NCBI GenBank assembly: GCA_031289385.1
Contig: JAITPP010000006.1
Span: 1 to 5,542, forward strand
DNA length: 5,542 nucleotides
From: Prevotellaceae bacterium
GTDB lineage: Bacteria > Bacteroidota > Bacteroidia > Bacteroidales > UBA932
Reading direction: 5' to 3'
Position 1 is the first letter of the stretch; each line of letters begins with the position of its first letter. The translations under genes and the position numbers were made by a program. The notes under the pieces were generated by a model that saw nothing but the letters and a program-made list of their open reading frames with translations, searched no databases and was not told where the DNA came from. Below, in pieces: positions 1-5,230 of the stretch.

Positions 1-15
1 ACAACTTTAAAATAT

Positions 16-52
16 CAAAATCCCGATAGCAAACTTGCATTTCGGGATTTTG
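16..52. terminator. Hairpin terminator after the lipoprotein operon
   Basis: An uninterrupted 11-bp stem pairs 16-26 (CAAAATCCCGA) with 42-52 (TCGGGATTTTG). The 15-nt loop can form a small inner GCA/TGC stem. The arms end in A4/T4, so the hairpin could work in both directions. On the minus strand it lies about 75 nt beyond the stop codon of the lipoprotein gene at 128 and is followed by a T-rich but interrupted stretch. It may also end a plus-strand gene to the left of the window. The stem is seen directly; termination is inferred. Confidence 0.7.
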
Positions 53-85
53 GAGTTATGGAGAATTTGGGGGTTCTATTTTGAA

Positions 86-105
86 GTTTTTATATAAATA
101 AAAAC
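86..105 (-). terminator. AT-rich hairpin just after the first lipoprotein gene
   Basis: GTTTTTAT (86-93) pairs with ATAAAAAC (98-105) around a 4-nt loop, 23 nt past the stop codon at 128-130. The stem has only one G-C pair and no long T-tract, so by itself it is a weak terminator. It may stabilise the 3' end of the mRNA or be chance in AT-rich DNA. Confidence 0.3.
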
Positions 106-127
106 AGTTTTAATCATAAAAAATTTA

Positions 128-901
128 TTAATAACTAATGGGTTGTTCGCCGTTGAATTGAATAGTAATACCATACATACCTGCTGAATTAAAGTACACC
201 TCTATCGGTAAACCTGCGCCTATTGATGCTGCACTTAATACCATTGAACCACTTTTAAAAAATACATATCCAACATTCAAGTCTGTTATAATAGTTTGTG
301 AAAAATGTCCATACTGAACATGATTTCCTGTTGCATATCCGCTAATTTTACATTCCGATATTTCGCCTGTTGAAAGAATATTAGTGTTAAATTCATAAAC
401 TGCATCTATATAGGCATTGTTTGTTGCATCGCCCCAACCGAATTGATTTGTTATCACGCTACGTGATGTTTCGCTTGACGATGTTGAAATATTTGTTATG
501 TCAAATTCGCCAAAAAGAGGAATTTCTGTGTTGCTATTAGGTATCCGTAGTTTAGTTTCAGAGCAATCAACCTGTTTTTTTGCACCATCATCAAGAGGAG
601 AACCATTAAACAAAACTGATATTTTTCCTTTAAAAGTTTGGTTGTCTGCAAATTCAGTTGACCAACCAGAGCCATCAGATTCAACAACAATTGATTCATC
701 TATTGTTTCTCCTTTGGCAATCTTTGCGGATATAAGTTCCACATAACCAAAAACATTAGCTAATCCATACATCATTAAATCTGAAACATTAATCGCAAGA
801 GTAGCCTGAGGTGTAAATTCTATCGGTTCAACATCTTTATTACACGAAGTAAACCCTAATACTGAGAGTGCTAAAATAGCCGTAAAAATTACTTTTTTCA
901 T
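128..901 (-). CDS. Putative outer-membrane or surface lipoprotein, paralog of the next gene
   Basis: The function is not recognised. From the start chosen here the product is 257 residues. It begins MKK, has a hydrophobic stretch and a Cys at residue 20 (context GFTSC), so it is probably a lipoprotein signal peptide. The Cys is followed by NKDVE, which resembles the Lys-plus-acidic lipoprotein export signal known from some Bacteroidota surface lipoproteins. The rest lacks membrane segments and looks strand-rich. DGSGW (76-80), VDCS (111-114), LFG (129-131) and PIEV (232-235) recur at matching spacing in the upstream neighbour, so the two are tandem paralogs. An in-frame ATG at 931 would add ten residues; 901 is preferred because it gives a signal peptide of ordinary length. 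The gene follows its paralog by 52 nt (22 nt with the longer start), with no promoter seen between them, so one operon is likely. The stop codon is TAA. Confidence 0.8.
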   Translation of the reverse strand: MKKVIFTAILALSVLGFTSCNKDVEPIEFTPQATLAINVSDLMMYGLANVFGYVELISAKIAKGETIDESIVVESDGSGWSTEFADNQTFKGKISVLFNGSPLDDGAKKQVDCSETKLRIPNSNTEIPLFGEFDITNISTSSSETSRSVITNQFGWGDATNNAYIDAVYEFNTNILSTGEISECKISGYATGNHVQYGHFSQTIITDLNVGYVFFKSGSMVLSAASIGAGLPIEVYFNSAGMYGITIQFNGEQPISY

Positions 902-953
902 TTTTTTAAAATTTTTTATTTTGTTAAACAATATTTTTTATTTTTTTCTAAAT

Positions 954-1751
954 TTAATTACTATAATATGTTGATTGTTCATTGCCTTTGTATTTTATTG
1001 TTCGTCCTGTTGGCGTATATTCTGCTTCTATCGGAAAATTTTCACCTAATTTATTTACTGTAATTTTTATTTTTCCATCAACAATATTAAATGTATTTGT
1101 GTTTATTTCTAAATTTTTGGTTACTGTTTTTTTATAATCGCCTAATAACAAACTGTGTCCATCGCTTGTGCCTGAGTATATTAATTTAGGATAATCGTTT
1201 TTTTGTGAAAAATTGTATTCGATAATATAATCTGAATTTATTGTAACTTCGGGAAGCATGCCGGCATCGTTGGTATATCCGAAATCAATAGTTTTGATGG
1301 TGTTTTTTATGTTTGTTTCTTCTATAATTCTGTTTTCTATGGTAAATGCTCCAAATAACCGCAACCAAGTATTTTCGTAATAGCGAATTTTTAATTTTGA
1401 ACAATCCACATTTTTCATTTTGCTGTTATCATTTATCGATTGCGAATAGGCAACAATGATTTTCCCCGATAATAATTCGCTGTCGAAAACATAAAACCAA
1501 CCGCTGCCATCTTCATTTATATTTACACCTATTGCTTGTCCGTTGTCAATTTTTGTTGATATCGATTCTACTTCTTTATAAATAACTCCTATTGCTTTTA
1601 TTGTTGTTTCAATTTCATTTGTAATAATAATATCATCTGTTGCTACAACATCAAATTTATTTTCATCTACACATGATACACAAAACAAAACCGCAACCAA
1701 TATCATTAGTATCAGTTTATTATTCATCAATATTTGTTTGCTTTTTTTCAT
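954..1751 (-). CDS. Putative outer-membrane or surface lipoprotein, first gene of the paralog pair
   Basis: The function is not recognised. The product is 265 residues with a Lys-rich N-terminus, a hydrophobic run and Cys27 in the context CVSC. That lipobox is loose (position -3 is Cys), as is often tolerated in Bacteroidota. The Cys is followed by VDENK, an acidic stretch compatible with surface export. It shares with the downstream gene DGSGW (81-85), VDCS (115-118), LFG (132-134), SGTSDGH near 193-199 and PIEA (240-243); the Pro of this last motif is 26 residues from the C-terminus in both proteins. Overall identity looks low, so the duplication is old or diverging fast. An internal ATG at 1727 would also give a signal peptide; 1751 is kept because it supplies the basic N-terminus. 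There is no Shine-Dalgarno sequence. Codon use is strongly AT-biased. It is probably transcribed from the promoter near 1813-1846. Confidence 0.78.
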   Translation of the reverse strand: MKKSKQILMNNKLILMILVAVLFCVSCVDENKFDVVATDDIIITNEIETTIKAIGVIYKEVESISTKIDNGQAIGVNINEDGSGWFYVFDSELLSGKIIVAYSQSINDNSKMKNVDCSKLKIRYYENTWLRLFGAFTIENRIIEETNIKNTIKTIDFGYTNDAGMLPEVTINSDYIIEYNFSQKNDYPKLIYSGTSDGHSLLLGDYKKTVTKNLEINTNTFNIVDGKIKITVNKLGENFPIEAEYTPTGRTIKYKGNEQSTYYSN

Positions 1752-1812
1752 TAATTTATTTTATAATATTCTCGCTTTTGTTATAATGATGAAAAAAAAG
1801 GGCAAAACGATG

Positions 1813-1846
1813 CAAAGACATCGATTATTTAACTAAATTTAACAAA
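1813..1846 (-). promoter_or_regulatory. Putative Bacteroidota-type promoter of the lipoprotein operon
   Basis: Reading the minus strand, TTTG (1846-1843) is followed after 22 nt by TGTCTTTG (1820-1813). This matches the -33 TTTG / -7 TAnnTTTG pattern of the phylum except for one base (G for A). The predicted transcript start near 1808 gives a leader of roughly 57 nt before the ATG at 1751. The -7 element sits inside a 16-bp palindrome (CGATG-6-CATCG, 1808-1823) that could be an operator or chance. Confidence 0.4.
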
Positions 1847-1928
1847 AAGCGTTGATTATTTACTAATTATTATTTACCATTTTATGTTTTATATTATTTT
1901 GATTTTCTGTTTTTTACCGAGTTTTTAC

Positions 1929-2035
1929 CGCAAAGTTCGCAATTTTTTTTTCTCGCAAAGTTCGCAAAGATTTTTCGCAAAGATTTTTCTCGCAAAGTTC
2001 GCAAAGATTTTTCGCAAAGAACGCAAAGATTTTTT
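1929..2035. repeat. Tandem repeat array built on CGCAAAG
   Basis: The motif CGCAAAG or a close variant recurs in pairs (CGCAAAGTTCGCAAAG) separated by T-runs. Segments 1947-1983 and 1984-2020 are exact tandem copies of one 37-bp unit, and partial units flank them at 1929-1942 and 2013-2035. It lies in the 389-bp gap between prfB and the lipoprotein pair, where no real gene is seen; the open frame across it on the minus strand encodes only repeat-derived low-complexity sequence. Similar CGCAAAG repeats are, from memory, scattered between genes in many Bacteroidota. Their role is unknown. Confidence 0.85.
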
Positions 2036-2068
2036 GTATTCAACAAAATTATATTGTAATTGATTTTT

Positions 2069-2105
2069 ATCTGCGAAAATCCGTAGCATCTGCGTAATCT
2101 GCGTG
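2069..2105. repeat. Short 9-bp repeat array, ATCTGCGTA type
   Basis: Four units start at 2069, 2079, 2088 and 2097, giving a period of 9-10 bp: ATCTGCGAAA, the diverged ATCCGTAGC, ATCTGCGTA and ATCTGCGTG. The array lies 36 nt beyond the prfB stop codon. Between them is a further small heptamer duplication (ATAGTAA twice, 2126-2139). No GC-rich hairpin with a T-tract is seen after prfB, so how its transcript ends is unclear. Confidence 0.75.
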
Positions 2106-2140
2106 CTTTTTAAAACCAATAATCAATAGTAAATAGTAAA

Positions 2141-3260
2141 TCAATTTTCCGCTTTTCCGCCAAATTCCATTAAATACGCTTTAATAAAATCATCCAAATC
2201 GCCATCCATTACACCTTGTACGTCAGAAGTTTGATGATTTGTTCTGTGATCTTTCACCCGCCTGTCGTCAAAAACATAACTGCGAATTTGCGAGCCCCAT
2301 TCTATTTTTTTCTTTCCTGCCTCTTGCTTTGCTTTTTCGGCATTTTGTTTTTGAATTTCAATATCATAAAGTTGTGATTTCAAGAGCCGCATTGCATTTT
2401 CGCGATTTCCAAGTTGCGAACGGCTTTCGGTATTTTCAATAAGAATTTCGCGAATTTCGCCGGTATCGGTATCTTTATAATTATAGCGAAGTCTAACGCC
2501 TGTTTCAACTTTGTTCACGTTTTGTCCGCCCGCGCCGCTCGAACGAAATGTATCCCACGAAATGTCGGCTTGATTAACCACAATATCAATACTATCGTCA
2601 ACAAGCGGTGAAACAAATACCGACGAGAACGAAGTCATTCGTTTTCCTTGCGCATTATACGGCGACACACGTACAAGCCTATGAACGCCTATTTCGCTTT
2701 TCAAATATCCGTAAACAAAATCGCCTTCTATTTGAATTGTAACGCTCTTTATTCCAGCCGTATCGCCGTCAAGAACATTTACAATTTGCGGTTTATATCC
2801 TCTACGCTCGCACCAGCGCAAATACATTCTCATAAGCATTTCCGTCCAATCCTGACTTTCAGTTCCGCCTGCACCCGAATTAATTTTAAGCACTGCGCCG
2901 AGTTTATCTTCATCGTTGCGCAGCATATTTTGCAATTCAAGTTTTTCAATTACAGCAATAGTTATACGATATTGTTCATCAACATCTTCGTCGATAGCAT
3001 CGCCCGATTTTGCAAAATCAAATAAAATCTGCAAATCGCTGAAATCGCTGCTTGCCTGCTCAAATCCCGACAACCACGCTTTAATAGCAGCAACTTTTTT
3101 CAGTTGATTTTCAGCATCTTTTGGATTGTCCCAAAAATCGGGGGCTTGCGTTTTTTGTTGCTCTTCTTCAAATTGAATTTGTTTGCTATCGATGTCAAAG
3201 ATGCCTCCTCAACGCATCCAGACGCTGTGATAATTCTTTTATGTTTTCTATTATTATCAT
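2141..3260 (-). CDS. prfB: Peptide chain release factor 2 (RF2), made by programmed +1 frameshift
   Basis: RF2 acts in the ribosomal A site, recognises UGA and UAA, and triggers hydrolysis of peptidyl-tRNA. The gene has two parts. Frame 1 runs from ATG 3260 for 21 codons (ending ALRRHL) to an in-frame TGA at 3197-3195. The +1 frame then continues from GAC at 3196 to TGA at 2143-2141. The product is 372 residues, close to E. coli RF2 (365). Visible in order: the N-terminal helical domain, with APDFWDNP at about 39-46; GAGGTESQDW near 129-138; the codon-recognition loop, with SPY at 199-201 where E. coli has SPF; and SGAGGQ, with the catalytic GGQ at 244-246, whose Gln is normally methylated by PrmC. 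Ser occupies the place of E. coli residue 246. Frameshifting makes synthesis self-regulated: low RF2 stalls at UGA and favours the shift. Without the shift the gene looks 5'-truncated. It is divergent from the dipeptidase gene. Confidence 0.97.
3194..3209 (-). promoter_or_regulatory. prfB: prfB programmed +1 frameshift site
   Basis: The minus strand reads AGGAGG CAT CTT TGA C. It has all three classic elements: an internal Shine-Dalgarno (AGGAGG, 3209-3204) three nucleotides before the slippery codon, CTT (3200-3198) where tRNA-Leu can slip to UUU, and a UGA followed by C, a poor termination context. Skipping T3197 resumes at GAC, and the protein sequence (HL then DIDSKQ) continues as a normal RF2. 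E. coli has the near-identical AGGGGGTATCTTTGAC. Confidence 0.97.
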
Positions 3261-3273
3261 ATTATTTTTTTTG

Positions 3274-3281
3274 CAAAATTA
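3274..3281 (-). promoter_or_regulatory. Putative prfB promoter, -7 element
   Basis: On the minus strand TAATTTTG followed by CA fits the Bacteroidota -7 consensus TAnnTTTG. It lies 13 nt before the prfB ATG, so the leader would be only about 10 nt. No convincing -33 TTTG is found at the usual distance, which lowers confidence; in AT-rich DNA the element can occur by chance. Confidence 0.45.
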
Positions 3282-3300
3282 ATGATTTATTTTTAATTGT

Positions 3301-3321
3301 TACCTTTGCAGCATATCTTTG
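3301..3321 (+). promoter_or_regulatory. Putative dipeptidase promoter, two possible -7 elements
   Basis: TACCTTTG (3301-3308, followed by CA) and TATCTTTG (3314-3321) both match TAnnTTTG exactly. They would give leaders of about 30 or 18 nt before the ATG at 3343. The nearest upstream TTG triplets are too far from the first (27 nt) or too close to the second (14 nt) for an ideal -33 spacing. The first is divergent from, and 19 bp away from, the prfB -7 element. Confidence 0.5.
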
Positions 3322-3342
3322 TATGTTTGAAAAAAAATTATT

Positions 3343-4017
3343 ATGAAAAAATTTTTATTAATATTCTTAATATCGCATCTGGCAGTCATAACATTTTGCC
3401 AGCAATCGACTGAAAGCGAAACGGCAAAAAGGCTGCAAAAAGCAGGACTTGTAAATATCAAAACTCTTGATAAAGAGATTGTTATTGATTTGAAATATGC
3501 AACAACCGATAATTTTACAGGTAAAAATATGTATGGCGATTTTAACGAAGCGTTTTTACAGCCCGAAGTTGCCACAATGCTTGTAAACGCTCAAAAAAAA
3601 CTGAAAGAAAAGCATAATGACTGGAATCTCATAATTTACGATGCCGCGCGTCCACGCAGTGTGCAACAAAAAATGTGGGAAGTTGTAAAAAACACCGATT
3701 GGCAAAAATATGTAACAAGTCCGACACGCATAAGCATGCACAGTTATGGCGTTGCTGTTGATATTGGAATTGTTGATGCGCAAGGCAATCTTGTTGATAT
3801 GGGAGCAGGATTTGATGAATTTACGGAAAAATCGCAACCGCGCTACGAACAAAAATTTTTACAAGAAAAAAAACTTACACAACAGCAAATAAACAACCGC
3901 CTTATTCTGCGCAACGCAATGAAAAGCGCAGGATTCAAACACATACAAAACGAATGGTGGCACTTTGAAGCCATGCCCCGCGAACAAGCAAAACAAAAAT
4001 ATAAAGCGATAGAATGA
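3343..4017 (+). CDS. Secreted D-alanyl-D-alanine dipeptidase, VanX/DdpX-like (peptidase family M15D)
   Basis: Zinc peptidase predicted to cut the dipeptide D-Ala-D-Ala. The 224-residue product starts with a signal peptide (about residues 1-19, MKKFLLIF...ITFC then QQ). The Cys has Phe before it, so lipidation is unlikely and periplasmic release is inferred. By comparison with VanX: Arg103 in DAARP matches the catalytic Arg71; His133 and Asp140 in SMHSYGVAVD match the zinc ligands His116 and Asp123; Glu204 and His207 in EWWH match the general base Glu181 and ligand His184. All key residues are present, so it should be active. VanX is about 200 residues; the extra length is mainly the signal peptide. 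No vanH, vanA or vanRS-like genes are nearby, so a role in peptidoglycan turnover or D-Ala recycling is more likely than glycopeptide resistance. ATG 3343 has no Shine-Dalgarno. Heptamer repeats begin 7 nt past the TGA stop. Confidence 0.92.
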   Translation: MKKFLLIFLISHLAVITFCQQSTESETAKRLQKAGLVNIKTLDKEIVIDLKYATTDNFTGKNMYGDFNEAFLQPEVATMLVNAQKKLKEKHNDWNLIIYDAARPRSVQQKMWEVVKNTDWQKYVTSPTRISMHSYGVAVDIGIVDAQGNLVDMGAGFDEFTEKSQPRYEQKFLQEKKLTQQQINNRLILRNAMKSAGFKHIQNEWWHFEAMPREQAKQKYKAIE

Positions 4018-4024
4018 AATTAAA

Positions 4025-4087
4025 AAGTCGTAAGTTGTAAGTCGTAAGTTGTAAGTCGTAAGTCATAAGTCGTAAGTCGTAAGTCTG
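4025..4087. repeat. Heptamer tandem repeat AAGTYRT, array 1
   Basis: Nine consecutive 7-bp units run AAGTCGT, AAGTTGT, AAGTCGT, AAGTTGT, AAGTCGT, AAGTCAT, AAGTCGT, AAGTCGT and a diverged AAGTCTG. Only the CG dinucleotide varies in the first eight (CG, TG or CA). The array starts 7 nt after the dipeptidase stop codon and has the same unit and orientation as the array at 5231-5342, on the other side of the OmpA-like gene. Confidence 0.9.
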
Positions 4088-4093
4088 TTTTTT

Positions 4094-4140
4094 GTTGATT
4101 TGTTGATTTGTTGATTTGTTTTTTGTTGATTTGTTTTTTG
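4094..4140. repeat. Tandem repeat GTTGATTT, mixed with GTTTTTT
   Basis: Three perfect 8-bp units GTTGATTT (4094-4117) are followed by GTTTTTT, another GTTGATTT (4125-4132) and GTTTTTT. It directly follows the heptamer array. Low-complexity noncoding DNA; no function is evident. Confidence 0.8.
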
Positions 4141-4142
4141 TT

Positions 4143-4187
4143 CTTGATAAACTTGATAAACTTGATAAACTTTATAAACTTTATAAC
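4143..4187. repeat. 9-bp tandem repeat CTTGATAAA
   Basis: Five consecutive 9-bp units: CTTGATAAA three times, then CTTTATAAA and CTTTATAAC. It ends just before the T-tract side of the OmpA-like gene's terminator. The minus-strand frame through it gives a repetitive KFIKFIK peptide that is an artefact of the repeat. Confidence 0.85.
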
Positions 4188-4188
4188 T

Positions 4189-4222
4189 AAAAAAAGGGAA
4201 ACACAAAATAATTGCATTTCCC
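4189..4222 (-). terminator. Rho-independent terminator of the OmpA-like gene
   Basis: On the minus strand GGGAAA (4222-4217) pairs with TTTCCC (4201-4196), followed at once by seven T (4195-4189). In RNA two G-U wobbles and an inner CAA/UUG extend it to an 11-bp stem with a 5-nt loop. The wobbles become A-C mismatches on the plus strand, which also lacks a T-tract, so the terminator works for the minus strand only. It lies 28 nt after the stop codon at 4251. Confidence 0.85.
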
Positions 4223-4250
4223 AACAATAAAAAACTTATTTAACAACAAC

Positions 4251-5135
4251 TTAATTTGTTTCGAGTATTTCGAGTAATTCGTCGAGTTTCGGAGTAAGAA
4301 TAATTTCGGTACGGCGATTTTTTCGGCGAGCGTCGGTTGTATTTTCATCATCAATCGGCAGATATTCGCTGCGTCCTGCTGCGCTTATTTGGCGCGGATT
4401 TACGCCTGTTTTATCCAGCAACGCACGAACTACGGTTGTAGCGCGTTTCACGCTCAAATCCCAATTGTCGAGCAAAACGCCGCCTTTGCCGCCGTAGGGA
4501 ACATTATCGGTGTGTCCTTCAACAATTACGTTAATGTCGGGATTGACAGCCAAAACGGTTGCAAGTTCTTTAATTGCCTGTAATCCGCGACTTTCGATAT
4601 TCCAATCGCCCGATTTGAAAAGCAACTGTTCTTCGAGCGAAACGTAAACTTTGCCGTTTTTCTGTGTAACAGTCAAGCCTTTGCCTTCAAAACCGAGCAA
4701 GGCATCGGCAACACGTTTGCGAAGCGCTTTCACAGCCTCGTCTTTGTTTGCGAGCATTTGTTGCAAGTCAATCAAGCGTTTGTTGTTTTCGTTAAACTCT
4801 TTTTGCAGTTTTTCCAATTCTGCTTGTTTGCGGGTAAGTTCGTCGCGTTCTTTTTGCAGTTGCGATTGCAGTCCGCCAGTTTCGATGTTATGCTCCGATT
4901 TCAATTTTTCTTGCAATTCTTTAAGTTCTGCAATTTTTTTGTCGAGTTCGCTTTTCTCTTTTTCCAGAGCTTTGCGTTGAGCATCAATTTCTTTTGATTG
5001 AATGTTTAAATCGTTGTATTTACGATTTATTTTATCAAATTCGGCTTGCAGCGAGTCAAATTTCTTTTGCGATACGCAAGACGAAAGACTTAGCAACACC
5101 GTTAAAAACACTGATATAAATAAGATTTTTTTCAT
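4251..5135 (-). CDS. OmpA-family peptidoglycan-associated lipoprotein with long coiled coil
   Basis: Predicted to tether the outer membrane to peptidoglycan. The 294-residue product has a lipoprotein signal peptide with lipobox LSSC (Cys20). Residues about 25-140 are rich in Lys, Glu, Gln and Leu with heptad spacing (for example LEKEKSELDKKIAELKEL at 58-75 and LQKERDELTRKQAELEKL at 93-110): a long coiled coil. An OmpA-like domain follows from about 160 to 280, starting near LLFKSGDWNI. EGHTDN has Asp210 and LSVKRA has Arg231, equivalents of the Asp/Arg pair that binds diaminopimelate in OmpA domains. The loop PYGGKGG between them resembles MotB-type members, and RRKNRRTEI closes the domain. 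It is longer than Pal (about 170 residues) because of the coiled coil. No stator-type transmembrane helix is present, so a MotB label would be wrong. It has its own promoter and terminator and sits convergent to the dipeptidase gene. Confidence 0.9.
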   Translation of the reverse strand: MKKILFISVFLTVLLSLSSCVSQKKFDSLQAEFDKINRKYNDLNIQSKEIDAQRKALEKEKSELDKKIAELKELQEKLKSEHNIETGGLQSQLQKERDELTRKQAELEKLQKEFNENNKRLIDLQQMLANKDEAVKALRKRVADALLGFEGKGLTVTQKNGKVYVSLEEQLLFKSGDWNIESRGLQAIKELATVLAVNPDINVIVEGHTDNVPYGGKGGVLLDNWDLSVKRATTVVRALLDKTGVNPRQISAAGRSEYLPIDDENTTDARRKNRRTEIILTPKLDELLEILETN

Positions 5136-5179
5136 ATAATTTCTTTTTGTTTATAACATTATAAAGTTTTTTCAGAGTG

Positions 5180-5187
5180 CAAATATA
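5180..5187 (-). promoter_or_regulatory. Putative promoter of the OmpA-like gene, -7 element
   Basis: The minus strand reads TATATTTG followed by CA, an exact match to TAnnTTTG. It lies 44 nt before the ATG at 5135, predicting a leader of about 40 nt. No clear -33 TTTG is found upstream. The heptamer array begins 43 nt further upstream, so variation in its length could alter the promoter's surroundings. Confidence 0.5.
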
Positions 5188-5230
5188 TAAATTATTTTTT
5201 ATAATTGCTGTGTTGTTGTAAATTTAGTTG

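Noticed and set aside
1925..2119. Minus-strand 64-residue open frame
   Set aside because: It is made of CGCAAAG and ATCTGCG repeats translated in one frame, has no start context of note and resembles no protein.
1752..2140. tRNA, riboswitch or small RNA in the gap between prfB and the lipoprotein genes
   Set aside because: No cloverleaf, conserved riboswitch core or stable GC hairpin is visible; the gap is explained by repeats and one putative promoter.
2648..3025. Plus-strand 125-residue open frame opposite prfB
   Set aside because: It lies wholly antisense to the conserved RF2 coding sequence and shows no signal or domain of its own.
2141..3260. prfB as a broken gene or a sequencing error at TGA 3195-3197
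   Set aside because: The internal Shine-Dalgarno, slippery CTT, UGA-C context and RF2-like sequence on both sides match the known programmed frameshift exactly.
3343..4017. Vancomycin resistance determinant
   Set aside because: Only a VanX-like dipeptidase is present and it is predicted to be secreted; no ligase, dehydrogenase or two-component genes lie nearby.
4020..4217. Minus-strand 65-residue open frame
   Set aside because: Repetitive KFIK and LRLTTYD peptides come from the 7-, 8- and 9-bp repeats; it also overlaps the terminator of the OmpA-like gene.
4651..4997. Plus-strand Ser/Phe/Cys-rich open frames opposite the coiled coil
   Set aside because: They are antisense shadows of Lys/Glu-rich coiled-coil codons (AAA/GAA read as TTT/TTC).
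4251..5135. Flagellar motor protein MotB
   Set aside because: The OmpA-like domain resembles MotB, but the N-terminus is a lipoprotein signal followed by a coiled coil, with no stator transmembrane helix and no MotA neighbour.
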